From NCBI GenBank assembly GCA_037013685.1, contig CM072919.1, positions 49,062,616-49,126,615 of the forward strand: a DNA stretch of 64,000 nucleotides. Direction: 5' to 3'. The translations under genes and the position numbers were made by a program. This stretch comes from Acridotheres tristis (taxonomy: Eukaryota > Chordata > Aves > Passeriformes > Sturnidae). How positions within the stretch are numbered: the first letter of the stretch is position 1; every line of letters starts with the position of its first letter. The notes beneath the pieces are model-generated. The model made no database searches, was not told where the DNA came from, and was given only the letters and a program-made list of their open reading frames with translations. Positions 12,301-27,300 of this stretch are shown here, one piece after another.

Positions 12301-15300
12301 ATCTTCCAAAGGTCCTCTACACCAATATTGTGCTCCTTTTTTGGTCATGTTTTCTTTAAATTTTGCTGTTCTTGGATGCTGTTGCTTACAAACAAAAAAG
12401 TACCTCTAAAGTAATCCATTCATTTTGGTTTTAAAACATAAAAACTAGGGTTTGCTGATCTGGTTTGATCTCACACTTGTACTGGATTTGTGTTGCAAGA
12501 TAATGGTAGTTAGGGTGACCTTTGTCATATGATTTTCCCCCATCCAGCTGAAGAAGGGAGTGATAGAGCAGCTTCGGTGTGCACCTGGCCTCCAGCTGGG
12601 GTCAGCCCACCACAACTGTATTTCCTTATGTTTCCAGGATATTACTTAGCTTTAGTAAAATTCTAGGAAGGAAAAAAGAGTGTTTCTAGAATTTCTCTCC
12701 CTTTTGCCCCTCCTCAATGTGGAGGTATATTATCAACTTTTCTTTTTTGTGGACAGATGGATTTTTGATTGTGAAAAATAACTCTTAATATTACTAGGTA
12801 GTGTTTCTACTCTTCTCCGATTCTGGTAGGTGACAATGTCTTTGCTAGAATTTTGTTGCTTCAGTTTAGGGATGTTAGGTGTCGTCTTAGGAGGATGGCA
12901 TTGTCTTAGATTTGAAGCATGGTGGGTGCAATGTGACTAAAGATACAAAAAGTCATATAGCACATACATTTTTAGTAAAAGTTATTGGCTTGGATGTCAC
13001 TTCCCACACTTTTGTCATTTAGTGACTTCTTAGTTAAGTTCCTGGAACAAGTTCCTAAACAAAAGGAAAATCTTTTTCAAGCAAAAGTAGAATGAGAGAA
13101 CTGAAATAGGGGATTTGCAATATATTAAATCTTTGGAGTTACAGAGTGAAGATAAGTAATTTTTGTTTAGACATGGGACCTTTCTCGAATTTCAAAATGA
13201 CTGAACTGATAACATCCCAGGTTTCTCAACACCTTCAATTTGAAAGCTGATGAAGTCTTCTGAGGTGTATATTGTTACTAATTTCACTGTTGCCTCTGTT
13301 GAAGAGATTATTACCTGAGTGATTTTGGCACCTAAACTCACCATCTGAGATAGTGCGTTCAAACTTGCTGATGGAGGTAGTGAGAACTGAAATTATGAGA
13401 ATAGGGTTATGAAGCTAGGACAACACACCTGAAAAACTTGAGTGTTGTAAAAATACTGGATTTTCATTTAAAATTCTTGGGTTTTACTTCAGTAGCTGAT
13501 CTGCCAAGTATCTAGGTCTCTTGGGCATGCATAAGCTAAAGGATGATGATATTCAGAGAGAAATTTCTTGCTTCCGTGTTTACTCTAAACAAGGCAAAAT
13601 TATACAAATTTCACATAGTGAAATCCCATATCAGAGTCCATATTCCTTAAGGAAATTGCCCTGAATGGAAGCTTGCAAGGCTGTGGATTTGGGCATTTAA
13701 GCATTATGTTGCAGTAGTCCTGTGTTTATACCTCTTGATTTTTTGTAAATATGAGTAGAATAAATGAAGACCAAAAGATTTGTCTCTTGTGATTTAACCT
13801 GTGTCCTCCTTTTTTAGATCTTCTCTGTGCAGCTTAAAGGAAACTAGTAAATGAGACTGAAAAGTCACTTTGGATTTCTTCAGTTATCATCTGTTTAATT
13901 TTGGTTTTTAACTGTCATTTCAGTTAACGTGCCAGTTGTTTTTTTTTTCCTGTAGGTATTTTTGAAAGTTCCCAGTTTTTTGTTTACTTTCTCTTTGCTC
14001 ATATTTGGCTTCCTAAGCATATGATGGGAAGAAATTACATGTGATGACTTTCAAAAATAAATTTGGGAATAAGTATTTTACAAATCTGGCATAAAACAAA
14101 AGCACTTGAGTCTTCATAAAAGGCTTTTTCTGAAACATAAAGTGGCACATAAAACTTTACTGAATTGGGCTTTTACTGTGAGTTGTTTGCTTCCAGATAC
14201 ATTTTGGAGTGATGTTTTTTCTTATCTTCTGTGGTGTTTGTTTCTGTCTTTGATCTCTCTGCCTTTCTGTGTGCTGTTACTAATTTAGAGTTTCAGCTGC
14301 TTGTTACTGAAACTTTGAAGCTATAGTCATTGCCACTTTGACATTTTTGTATACTACTTTGCCCTACGGAGAGCCTGCATCTTCTTAGCTGCTTCATTTT
14401 TCTTCTTCTTCACAGGCATTTGGTCAGTCTGATACAGAGCCAGAAAAGACTTCGCTTTGTAACATGCCTCTGCCCCCTCCCTCAGCATTTTCTGGAATGA
14501 GCTGTGATGTTGCACAGTCATCTTCTATCAGACTCCCAGAAGATGTGGAGAAGGACGATGAGTTCGGTTACAGCTGGAGTAAGTGTTTCCTGTGATAATA
14601 TTTGAAATACTCAGTGTTAAAATTGCACTGTATAAGACACAGGTGTGGAGGCATCCAGTTTGAACTGCTTTTTTGTCATCTGCATCATGGTTTGGGTGCT
14701 AAGGTTGCTGTTTTAATTGTGCTTGGTCAGATGCACAAAGTAAAATATAAAACTAATTTATTTTTCTTTGTTGCACTGCAGTCTTTTTTTTTCTTCATGG
14801 TCCAAATTCAATATAGGACTACTTGAAGAATTTCAGTGTAATCCAGGTAACTGTTGGCAGTGATCAAAGTGATAGTATCCATTACCTGAAAGTGTAACTG
14901 GAGAAAAGATTACTTCTTTTGTGTATGAATTTTATTTTTAAGAAAAGTTATAATATTTTCTGAAGTTAGAAGGAAAACAAGAAGCTAAAAATATTATTAT
15001 AAATAACCTAAGTCTTAGTTTAAAAGAAGTTGTGGTTTGCAATGAAAATTTAATCACCCATTTTGGGCTTCTTTTGTCAGATGCTGCCCACTGAGCACTG
15101 ATCTTGACTCTCTAGGTGACTTGTGAAACTTTTTTATGTAAATCCAACCTCTGGTACCCACACTTTTACATTTAGAAAAGATCATGCAACGCTATGGAAG
15201 TCTGCCAGGGGAGCTACACATGATTGAGCTGGAAAAAGGAAAGACAGGTCTGGGACTTAGTCTTGCTGGTAACAGAGACCGATCCAGGATGAGTGTCTTT

Positions 15301-18300
15301 ATAGTGGGAATTGATCCAAATGGAGCAGCTGGAAAAGACGGCAGGTTACAGATTGCAGATGAGTTGCTAGAGGTGAGTTTCTGCAATTTATACTGAAGCC
15401 CAAATGTACTGACTTCAAATACCAAATTCTTGCTGAAATACATATGTTTTTCATTGGACTTTGAAATCTCAAATATATTCAAGTTCATATCACTATGCTA
15501 TCAGATTTTCCTTCTGATGTATGCCACATAAGTGCAGCATTTTTTTTCCTGGGTATAATAACAACAAGTTATGGGTTAGATCCTTATATGCACCATTCAC
15601 TCAAGAGTTGGACTCAGTGATCCTTGTGGATCCCTTCCAACTCAGAAGATTGTGCAATTTTGAATGAAGGTATGCTGAATAAAAATGTGGGACAACAGCA
15701 GTTTCTGAGTTACAGAGATGTATGGAGTGGGAGTGAATTGCAGACCGTGAAAAATATGGAAGTCCTCCAGTCCACCCATCTGTGTAGTACTCCAGACTTT
15801 CTAGTTACTCCTCTGTTTACTAGAAGTGTGATAATAGCAGAATATTTTTATATTGTGTAACACAGAATGTGGAAATTAAATTGGGGAAACAGGAACAGAT
15901 CTATTTTTATTATAGACATCTAACTCATGATGTGTTTGGGTGCTGTTTTCTAGTGGATTGGAGTGACCAAACCACTAAACATACAGTTAACATTTCAAGT
16001 ACTACGTGAAGCATAACTTATGTTTCTATATTCTCACAGCCTAGTTGATGATACTTGGAGATATATTCCTTACTATAGTTTTCCCAATCTTTCTGATAGC
16101 AGTAGGTAACATTACCCTCACACAAATGCTAGGTGTAACTTCAAAGTTATATGTGGAAGTGTGTGAGGATGTGCTGGGGAAGTGGTACAGAAAGGGAATG
16201 ATGAATCTGAACAAAGCTTGAGGGAGACATTGAGAGAGTAAATTATGTAGGCTGGAACTTGCAGACCAGGAAAGAAATTAAGGAATTTCTGGCACTGTGG
16301 ACCAAGTCTCATAGAGGGAACTTTGTTGCACACTTCAGTATTGTGAGACAGTTCATTCGAAACATCTGTTTTTAAAATCCTGATGTTGAAGAGGTGGAAT
16401 ATTCTGAAAACATGTTGAAACACATCTGTCTGAATCTATCATCTTGTGATTTCCTGCTTACTGTCCACACTGTAAACTTGCAGACTAATGCTAAGAAATT
16501 GCCTCAACCTCTTCTGGGAGGAGACACCTGAGCTTGCTCCCTATACTCCCAAGTAACTGTCCATCAGCTGTTGAGGTCCACGTCCCATGCCCCACTTGGT
16601 GGCAGCCTGACCATGTGTTTTTCGCAAGGCTGTGGCAGCCACTGCAGGAAATGCTGCATTTAGGTTGTGAACTCCGGTGTAAATGACAAGGCTCAGTATC
16701 CCTGTGACCATGCCCGGTGTGCACACCCTACATAGGAGGAGGTTGGTGTTATGCTCAACCCTCGTTACAGTGTCTTGCATCTGTTGCGTTGCTGTGTCTC
16801 TGCTTCTGTTAGTGCTACCTGTGTGCATTTTATTACTGTCCCTTTGTGTAGGTCCAAATTGTCCTTTTTCAATAATTTCTCTTTTCTTGAGTTAACTTTG
16901 GCACCATGGTTTTCCATTTTCAAGAAAAAATGGAACTTAACAAATACAAGCAAATAATGGCCTTAGTCTGGAAGTCCACTCTGCTAGCTCCTCTCGTATC
17001 TGAATCATTGGTGCTTCAAAGTGTTATAGTGACTAGTCTGCTCTGCCAAATGGAAGAAATATTGCCAGATCACATCTTCAGATAGTAAGTATGGAGTCAT
17101 AAAATGGCTTGGGTTGGAAGGGACCTTAAAGATCGTCTACTTGCAAGTCTTCCTCAATGGTCTGGGTTGCCATCTATCAGATCAGGTTGCTCGGGTCCCA
17201 TTCAGTCTGGCTTTGACTACTTCCAAGGATGGAGCATCCACAGCTTCTCTGGGCAGCCCATTCCAGTGCCTGACTATCTTCTGGGTAAAGAGTTTTTTCC
17301 TGACATCTAATCTAAAGCTTTCTTCTTTCAGTTTAAAACCATTGTCCCTTGTCATATCCCTATCACCTCATGTAAAAGTTACTCTTTTTTTGTAAGCCCT
17401 TTTAAATTCTGGAAGGCTGCAATGAGGTCTCCCCAGAGTTTGCTTTTCTCCAGGCTAAACAATCCTAACTCTTTCAGCCTGTCTTCACAAGAGAGGTGCT
17501 CCAATCTTCTGATTATATTTATTTGTGGGCCTCCTGTGGAGCTGCTCTGACAGATCCACATCTTTCTTGCACTAACAACTCCATAAATGGATGCAGTACT
17601 TGAGGTGGGGGTCTCATGTGGGCAGAGTAGAGGGGGCGAATCCCCTCATTTGACCTTCTGATCACACCTCTTTGGATGCAGCCCAGGAAGTCATTGGCCT
17701 TCTGGGCTGTAAGCCTAGAGTGTTTGCTCATGTCCAGATTGTCATTCACAAGAACCCCTACGTCTTTCTCTACAGGGTTGCTCTCAATGACTTCTGTTTC
17801 CAGTCCATACTCTTGTCTTGGATTGCCCCAACCCAGGTGCAGGACCTTGTAATTGGACTTGTTGCACCTCATGAGATTCCCACAGGCCCACTTGACAAGT
17901 GTTTCCAGGTCTCTCCAGATGGCATCCCATCTTTATGTTGTGTCAACTACATTACTCATCGTTGTGTCATCTGCAAATCTGCTGAGAGTGTACTCAATCT
18001 CTTCATCTGTTTCATTAATAAAATTTTAAATTAATTAAAGAGCCCCACTCCCAGTAAAGAGCCCTGACTTATCACCAGCCTCCACCTGGACACACTGCCA
18101 TTGAGCACAACGCTGTGGCTGCCTCCATCCAACCAGTTATCCACCAAATAGTCCACCCTTCAAATCTGTCTCTCCCTTACTTGAAGATAAGGACATCGTG
18201 TGGAACTTTGTCAAAGGTCTTACACAGGCTTAAGTAGATGTCATTGGTTTTGCTGGCTGTCTCAGATCACCTCCCTGTCTTCTATGTGCCTTAACATTGC

Positions 18301-21300
18301 TTCCATGAGGATCTGCTTCATGATGTTTCCAGATACAGAGATGGGGCTCTATGGTCTGTGGTTTTCTAGGTCTTCCTTTCTTGACTTTCAAGAAGTGAGT
18401 GATGTTTTCTTTTTTCCAGTCACTGGGGACTTTGTCTGACCTCTGTGACTTCTTAAGTAGGATGGAGAGTGCCTTGGAAACTAAGCCAGTTCCCTCAGGA
18501 ACCTGGATTCCAGATCAGATCCCCTTGACTTGTGCCTATTCAATTTCATCAAGTGGTCTCAAACTTGCTTTTTGTTGGGGGACATTTTGCTTCTCCCAAC
18601 CCCCACCTAGAGGTTCCATAACTTGAGAGATGTAAGAAGCCAGACTGTCATTGAAGACTGAGGTGAAGAACTTGCAGAGTTCCTCACCATTCTCCATATC
18701 CATTGCCACCAGCTGTCCATTCTTGTTTGTCAGGGAGGTACACTCTCCTTGGCCTTTCTTTTCTGACCCCTTGTACTTGTAGAACCCTTCTGATAACTTT
18801 TTACATCCCTTGCTAAAGCCCCTTTCTTCTGTGCCTTAGTATTTCTTAACCCGTCTCTACACCCATCCAAACCATATCCACGTACTCTTCCCAGATGATC
18901 TGTCCCTAGTTCCACTGGCTATGCATTTCTTTCTTAAACCTCAGTTTGAGGAGCAGATCCTTGTTTAGACACGCTGGTTTCTAGCTTACCTAACATGATT
19001 CCTTACACATGGGGATGGAGTATCCTCAAAAAGCTACCAGCACTGGTGAGGTCCTCTGTCCCTAAGGAGACAGTTTCTATAAGATTCACTAATTCTTTTA
19101 TCAGCTAGAAGTCCATTATATGAAAGATCAGGGTTAGTTCTGTCTCTGCTCTCTTTCAAGCCCGTGTTCCTTGACGTCAGTGATTTAACCAGGGCATGGT
19201 CACTACAGCTGAGGCTGCCTTCAGTCTCAGTCTTTCTAATGAGCTCGTCTGCACTGGTGAGTGCTGGATCCTGTAACACTGCTTCTCTGGTTGGTTCGTC
19301 CAATACCGGGACCAGAAAGTTGTCCTCAGTGTACTCCAGGAGTCTTCTGGATTGTTTGCAGTCAGCTGTACCACTTTCCCAGCAGACATACAGATGGTTC
19401 AGGTCCCCCATCAAGATGAGAGCCTGCAAGTACAGTTGATTTCTGTACCTGAAGCAAGAAGTCTTGTCAACAGGCTTGCCGTGATCAGGCAGCTTGTGGT
19501 GGACCCCAGCCACAAGGTGTCCCTCACTGATGTTGTCCTTCATTTTTACCCACAGGCTCTTGAGTTGTTGGTGGCTGTTTCTCAGAAGCAGTTCTTCACA
19601 ATCTATCAATTCCTTAGCACAGAGAATAGCCCATCTGCCCCTTCTTCTCAGTCTCTCTCTTCTGAGAAGGTTGTAGCCCTTGATTGAAATGTTCCAGTTG
19701 TGTGATTCATCCCACCAAGCTTCTATGAGAGCAGCTACATTATAGGCTTTGAATTGCACCATTCTGGTGCAATTAAGGAGCTAGTTTCCAGTTCCTCTTG
19801 CTTGTTACCCATGCTGCTGGTATTGGTGTAGAGGCACTTAAGCTGAATTATCAACCTCTTCACCTTTTGAGAAGAAGCCTCCTTGGTTAATTTGGGTTAA
19901 TTTGCAGTTGTCTGCTTGCTGCTTCCTAAAGTGTTGGTGTTTCCTGGCTCCTCTCTGACACACAGAACTACAAGAAGTCCTTCTTCCTCATCAAATCTGG
20001 TTTAAAACTCTGCTAAGTGTGCCCGTGTTCAGACTTCTGTGTATAAAGTGCTTGGCTCCAGGATTCAATGTGCCTGAGAGTCAATAAATAACAGCAATCT
20101 CGTTGCAGGATATAAGCAATTCATTTATTTGTTATGGTTAGAATTTCCCATGGCCCTGCTTAATCACTTCATCAGTCATGAAGTGATCAATGGCAAGAAA
20201 AAATAGATGATGTGCCAAGTCAACCCAATATAACTCAGAGAGTGACATTTTTAGCACTGTGGCAGTGTTAGTCTGAAGTCAAACTATAGTGAATATTTTT
20301 ACTGGAAGAAGGGAGTGAAAGTAGGACATAACATAACTCTTATTTTTATACAGTTGCTGTTTAGTCAGTGATATAGTTTTTTTAAGACTTAAAAATTAGT
20401 TTAAGTGTAGAGAATTAAAATATTTGGATAAATAATTGCTATCTTTCCTTATCTAGATAAATGGCCAAATCCTTTATGGAAGGACTCATCAGAATGCTTC
20501 TTCAATAATCAAATGTGCACCATCTAAAGTTAAAGTAATCTTTATCAGGTAAGTTCTGGTTAAAGTCTGACTGAAAAGGTTTAAATTTTAATGTGCTCAA
20601 GTTTCACACAGTGTTTTTTATTTTCAATTTTGGTAACATAGATGTGCTTTTGAACACTACATTTATAACTGAATATTTTTCAGAAACAAAGATGCAGTAA
20701 ATCAGATGGCTGTTTGTCCTGCAAAGTCAATAGAGGCTTCACAGTGTACTTCAGGGACATTTCAACATCAAGAGGTAAAGTGTTTTTCTTATTTGACCAA
20801 AATACTAACATTGTTCTGGATAGAGGAGGACCCTGTCTGCTTAGGAAATATAGTAAAAGAGAAAGAAACCCATAGAAAAACAAGTGAGATTTTAGAAACT
20901 TGCTAAATTTAGTACAGCTGGGATAAATTTTGTTTAATTTTATATTCTTCTGTACTATGAATTAAGTGTAATATTCCCCATCAATGGGTTTTAGAAGTTT
21001 AAGTAGAACTAGAAAATGAGCAGACTCACTTTAAACGTTTGCACACTACTTTGTTTTGGTGGAAAACGTTGGATATAGTTGCTTACAGCTCCATTTTCTT
21101 TTTCTCTAGATTGATATTAGTGTTGCAAACCCAAGTGCATTTTCTGACTTGAGTTCATGTAAAAACATTCAGTATGTGGAACTTCCTAAGGTATGTACTG
21201 AATTTACATCAGTCACATTTTTATTCAGTAGCTGTTCAATTTTGTAATGCTGTCCCTCTTATGGCAAACAGTCTCTTTAGTTACTAGAAGTCAGAAAAGA

Positions 21301-24300
21301 GATTTCTAGACATCTACTCTTCCTGTTTGGGGATGGACCCCAAAGTTTTCCTCACAGAAGGACTGATTTTGATCTGTCAATTGCTTTGTGTCTCTGGAGG
21401 AAGTATTTTCCTAGTCTGTTTTCTGAACTGTTTATGACCATCTACTGATGGTTCCTCAGGTAAAATCAATGCCCTAATTGTTCAAAGTAAAAACTGAACC
21501 ACAATTTACTGTGTAAGTTTCAAAGGAGGGGGTTTGAGTTCAGAAGTGTTTCAGATTTATCTTGCTAGTCAATATACTGTTTGTAGGTTAGCAGAATCTA
21601 TTCCAGACATAGTTAAAAATATTGGTGCATTGTGAAACTCCAGATTTGATATGTCAGCAGGCTTCACTAGTCTTTAGTCATTGTATTCTAACATTTTGAT
21701 GTTACAGTACTTAACCATTTGCATTTTTCTGTTTGCCCCAGGATCAAGGAGGTTTTGGAATTGCCATTAGTGAAGAAGACACAACTAATGGAGTAGTTAT
21801 TAAAAGCTTAACAGATCATGGTGCAGCTGCAAAGGTGAGAACATTTAAAATCTGATTAGGGAGTGAAGAATGTTTTTTGGAGTAGCATCCATAGTTTATA
21901 TTTTTTATTTTATGTTTTTCCAGGATGGACGTATCAAAGTTGGAGATGTGATTCTGGCAGTGGATGATGAAATTGTTGTGGGATATCCTGTAGAAAAGGT
22001 GCTTCTGAAGTGTCAGGGATGTTGCAGAAAGCGCACTGCTTAATATAGGAGGTGCTTGTGTCTTAAACTAGTGAGGTTCTCATGACTATACTTTGCTTAA
22101 TTTTCAAACTGGCTAAAAGACCAAAGATCTGCAGGCACTGTCTGGATAAAGAAACTACTGCAAAATAAGCTAAAGCCTGAATTTACACCTCAACTATTAT
22201 TTTACATTAATGCACTACATGAATCCTCCTATCTCTGCTTCGAATGTCATTTTATTTTCCCTGTGGTTCAGACCTGATGACTGAGAGACACTTAGTAGTG
22301 TGATAAAATTCATGAACTATTGCTCAATAATGACTCTGCATAGCTAGTCCACTTTAAAATTGTTAGAACTAGTAAAACTAATATGTGTAAATTTACACAA
22401 GTGAGTCGAATCAGTGGTAAATCAAGTCATAAACTGTGCTTATCCATGGGAACCGTCTGTAGTAACAGCCTCATTATATTCCAAGCATAGTATTTCAAAC
22501 CTTTGGAGAAAAATATCTCCATTCCTAAATAACAAGATTTATTTCTAGCTTCTAGCTCTGCAAACTCAATTTGGGTTCTGTAGTAAATCAAGGCCTTTTT
22601 TCTAGCACCTGCCTTGCTACCAAGAAAAGTGATTCTTTAGGCATGAGTAGATTACTTTCTGTTTGTTAAAGGGCAATTAGGAGAGCATCAATCTTACTCT
22701 TTGATGTACTGCTGTCTCTGAGGCAGTAAATAAGTAAGAGATAGTGAAGGTGCCTGTAAGGAGGTAGGGGTAGGTAAGCATTAAAAAAACAGATTGAGTA
22801 AGTAATTTCTGAAAATATCTCTGCTGGAATGTCAAGTCTCAAGAGGATTTGGTGTCTTTTCTGTAAGATGGCAATTGATTTTGAAGGATTTTCAGTATCT
22901 CTTTGAACTAGATTTTCTGTTACACCCTGGTGTCCTTCTCTCCTTTCCATAGTTCAGGTAGTATTTTCAGGTTTTTCTCCCAGGGTGACAGTTGCACGTT
23001 TCATTAGTTCACTAGATACTTCGGTATTGACTTCTGTGAGATCAGAATTTTACTCTACCCAGCACTAAAAGGCAATACTTCTGTTTCTCTAATAATTGCT
23101 ATGCGATATTTTGTCTAGAGAAGCCATTGAAAGACTGCAGTATTCTCATCTGGTATAATTTGGTAAAGTTTCATGGGAAAAGGCTTCTTAGAAAAAACAT
23201 CAATATTTGCATTTGTTCCTTATGAGAAAACCTGCAGGACTGTGATTAGTAGCTCCAATTTGCAGAACTGTTATTTTGATTTATTTTTGATTTGCAACTG
23301 AACAACAGTTTTCATAGGCTTTTCTCTTTATCATTTAGTTTATTAGTCTCCTGAAGACATCTAAATCTGTGGTTCGGCTTACAATCAATCCAGCAGAGAC
23401 AGATAACCTGACTACAGCACCAGCCCCTTCCAGCACTATCCCAGCAGAGAAGAGGAATATGCAACCACCAGCAGCTGTCCCCACTTCCACATCACCAGAA
23501 CCAGAAGCAGTCAAAAGTAATGTTTTCCTTGTGTGTCTGTATTCACTAGGGTTGTAATATAAAAACAAAGATCCAGCTTGTAAATTTTCCCTTTTTGTAT
23601 CCACTGAGCTGTCTTCTGCATTTTATAATATTTCCAGATTGCATACTACATATTCATATAAATGAAGCATTGTGCCCCCATACTGAAGACCTACGTCTTG
23701 CCTTCCTGTTGTAGAGGCAGGAGGATTTTCTCCTCCATTTCAGACATGCAGCAGATGCCTCTGTCGTGGTTGTCTAGAACTGAGTGATAAATTCTATCCT
23801 AAACAGAATATGTTATGTACAATATCTGCTTTGGCTGTCCAGACTATAACCCAGGTACTTGATGGCATTAAAACTACAGGAGGCATGGCAAGTAAAACTA
23901 CAGGATAGTACTTCTCTGAGGAGTAGGGAGAATTGGCAGCATCATTCTCTGTGAATCAGCTGTTCAGCTATTGCTGTACAGGTGGCAGTGAACTCTGAAA
24001 AATGCTGTTTTAAAGTCACTTTCCTAATACTGAACTCTGTTACTGTAACCAAGATGTTTCATTGTTATTCTAGACACAAGCAGGTCTTCAACTCCAGCCA
24101 TGTTAACCTCTGACCCAGCTACTTGTCCCATCATTCCTGGATGTGAAACAACCATTGATATCTCCAAAGGGCGGACTGGTCTTGGTCTGAGCATTGTTGG
24201 AGGAGCAGACACTTTGCTGGTTGGTTGGAAAAATACGTGTGTCACTCAAGTGAAATAATAGTAATTAAATTAAAGTCTGATAGAAGAGATTTTTTGTCAT

Positions 24301-27300
24301 TTGTGTCTAGAACATTTATAGAAAGGTGCAAAAGAAACAAAAATAAGGAAAATCCCTTTTTAAAATTAAAAGTATCAGCTTCTTAAATGTTTTGGTAATT
24401 TGTTCATCATGCATCTGACTTCCATTCCATCTGACTTGTCATTGATGAATTATAGTAGCAATTTTCTTGGTTCAAAGTAGCGCCTGTTCTTTCAACATGC
24501 AATTTTGGTGTTGTTTTTGTTGACAGGGAGCAATCATTATCCATGAAGTGTATGAAGAAGGAGCAGCGTCTAAAGATGGACGACTGTGGGCTGGTGATCA
24601 GATACTAGAGGTATGCTGATTTCTTTAGTTGCTTTTGTTTTCATTGCTGGCTAAGTCTGATGTGTTTGTCTGCTGTAAGGTGCTGCACAATTTACCATTG
24701 TATGCTTTCGTTGCAGGTGAACGGAATTGACCTCAGGAATGCCACACATGATGAAGCCATTAATGTCCTCCGACAGACACCCCAAAAAGTTCGTCTGACT
24801 GTATACAGAGATGAAGCCCAGTACAAAGAGGAAGACATGTATGATGTACTGAATATAGAGCTCCAGAAGAAGCCTGGTAAAGGCCTCGGGCTGAGTATTG
24901 TTGGGAAGAGGTATGTAATGTACCTGAAGATTCAACGTCTGGAACTTGGTTATCGTGTTTCGTTTGTGGTCTGGTGCTCAGATCCTGTGGGCTTGAAGAC
25001 CATACATCTTATTTTTGTGCTTATGCTAACCAGCCTTCCCTAGAGAACTAAGCCAGTATTACTCAGCAGAAAAATGAGTCAATGTTTATTGTGTTACCAA
25101 TAGCAAGCCATAAACATGACTGTCAAACAATACTGTGATGTAAAATTCATGTATTTACAGAAACGACACTGGTGTGTTTGTATCAGACATCGTCAAAGGA
25201 GGAATAGCAGATACAGATGGGAGATTGATGCAAGGAGACCAGATATTAAGAGTGAATGGAGAAGATGTCCGAAACGCTAACCAGGAGGCTGTTGCAGCTT
25301 TGCTAAAGGTATCGGGAAAAGAGAAGATGGATTAAAGTGAAAAACTGAGATCCAGACTTTTTGAAAGCTTTAACTTTATTCAGACTGAGATCAGGCTGTT
25401 ACCAAGATGTCAGTGAGACGAGTTGGGGATCCAAATTTAAGCTTCCTGAAATCTAGATCATTCATATTTTTATACTTTGCCTGATAAAACTGCGAGCAGT
25501 GATAGTGCAGAAAGCTATATGTTTATGAACATAGGGCTTACAGAAGAACTTTATAGAATACCATTACCTAGAACAACTAAAAACCATAACACTGATAGCT
25601 GGTTAACTGTCTCACATTTTCAGAAAGATATGCAGAACTGACTTTGAATGATGGAGAATTCAGCAGAGTAGTTGGGCTAAAAGTAACTACTTTCATAGTT
25701 TGCTTACAAGGACCTGTAGTGATAGGACTAGAGGGAATGGTTTTAAACCAAAAGAACCAGTTTATATTAGTTGTTAGGTAGAAGTTCTTTAATGTGAAGA
25801 TGGTGAGTCACTGGAATAGGATGCTTAGAGAAGGTGTGGATGCCCCATCTCTAGAAGGCCGGGTTGGATGGGGCTCTGAGTAACCTGGTCTACTAGGAGA
25901 GGTTAATTTTTTTTTTATTATATATGTGTTGTGCCATCTTACATTCATTAAATTCTACAATGTGTTTTTGAATGACCAAGCATTTGGTATAAGAAACTGC
26001 TTTCTCAGAGTTTACTGAAGTAACTATCTACAGTTCTTGGACCCAACCTATTCTTCATAAATTTTTTGTTCTGATGTCCTTCCCCTACTTCCAAATCAGA
26101 ATCAAGCCAGAACAGGGTCTGTGTTGTGACAGTGGACTTGTTAGTATACTCTTCTTTGCTTATAGTACTTTTCCCTTCTTACATTATAGTTTTTAAATTT
26201 TATTTAATAACACAGCATTTCTTCTTTGTATGTAATACCTCTCCTCTGAATAAAAATGCCTTTACATGTGGGAAGTTTCTTCCATTTTGACAAGCCTTTT
26301 GGAGTATCTAATTGAAGATGCTTGGTTTCCACTTACTGTTCTTATATTCAGGTTTTAAGTACTTCATCACTGCTCAGTAGTACTTGTAGTTAATTGCCAT
26401 AGCCCTGAGAAATGGGCTTTTAAAATACCTTAGACAGATTATTGTTAATAATTGTTTTGTTCACATAGTATAAGTGGAATAAAACATGGTCACTCACATG
26501 TTGGCAGTCACTGTTTCCTGTTCAGGTATCCATTCAATTTTCATTCGTGAGAGTAGGATCTAGAAGTGAATTGTCTTGAACTGCCTAAAATGTATTTTGC
26601 TAGAAAATTACTTGGTAATCTTTGGAAAATTCCAGTGTATTTTAAGTAGATTGAGACTAATAGAATGTGCCATCAGTCTGAGAATTCTGCCTGTTCTTGC
26701 AGTGTTTCTTTTGAAGTATCTCCTAAAGTATGTGAAAAGACTATCAGCTTTTCCCTTCACTAGACTTAATGGATCTGTCAAATGGAAGAATTTAGGAAGA
26801 GAGAGAAAGGTGTAATAAAACTAAATGGGAATTGATTTATTCACAAGTTCCATTGGAAAGTATTACCTCCTACTTTCACACATAATTTTAAAATCTCATT
26901 TGTGGGTTTGTGTATTTGTGAGGATGTGGTAATTTTATTTCCTCAGTTTTCCACTTTGAATAAGACTTGTCCATATGGTTTAATACGACTAAATTCATAC
27001 AGGCAAAGAGGAATGGTTTTGCCTGAGCTTTGATCATGTCTTTTCCAGGACATTGAAAAGTCAACATTATTTATAAAATAAAAAGTGATTTAGTTATAAA
27101 TCTGTTTTAGTGTCACCTCTAAGAGAATAGCAACAGGATATGAGGTATTGAAACCTTGTTTGAATGGATATGTCTGGTTGGTTTTGATATATTGGCCTAT
27201 TACTGCGAATTTTTCTAACAAATGCATGAATCTCTCTTAGGATAATAAAACTTGATAAATAAAGGCAACCTCATGTATTATTAAATTCTTTGAAGGCAGA

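Larger units (their letters stand above)
15373..20456 (+). other. MPDZ intron within PDZ8, repeat-bearing
   Basis: About 5.1 kb, the largest intron here. More than half is an antisense CR1 LINE (about 17095-20040); a short CR1 tail lies at about 15600-15665. The remainder shows nothing recognisable. Confidence 0.85.

Noticed and set aside
17104..19687. Many plus-strand open frames of 60-120 codons
   Set aside because: They are antisense shadows of the CR1 element on the minus strand.
24660..25043. Read-through of the PDZ10/PDZ11 exon to a stop at about 25041
   Set aside because: The donor gtatgt is good and the tail after it looks intronic, unlike the read-through at 32527; PDZ11 continues cleanly in the next exon.
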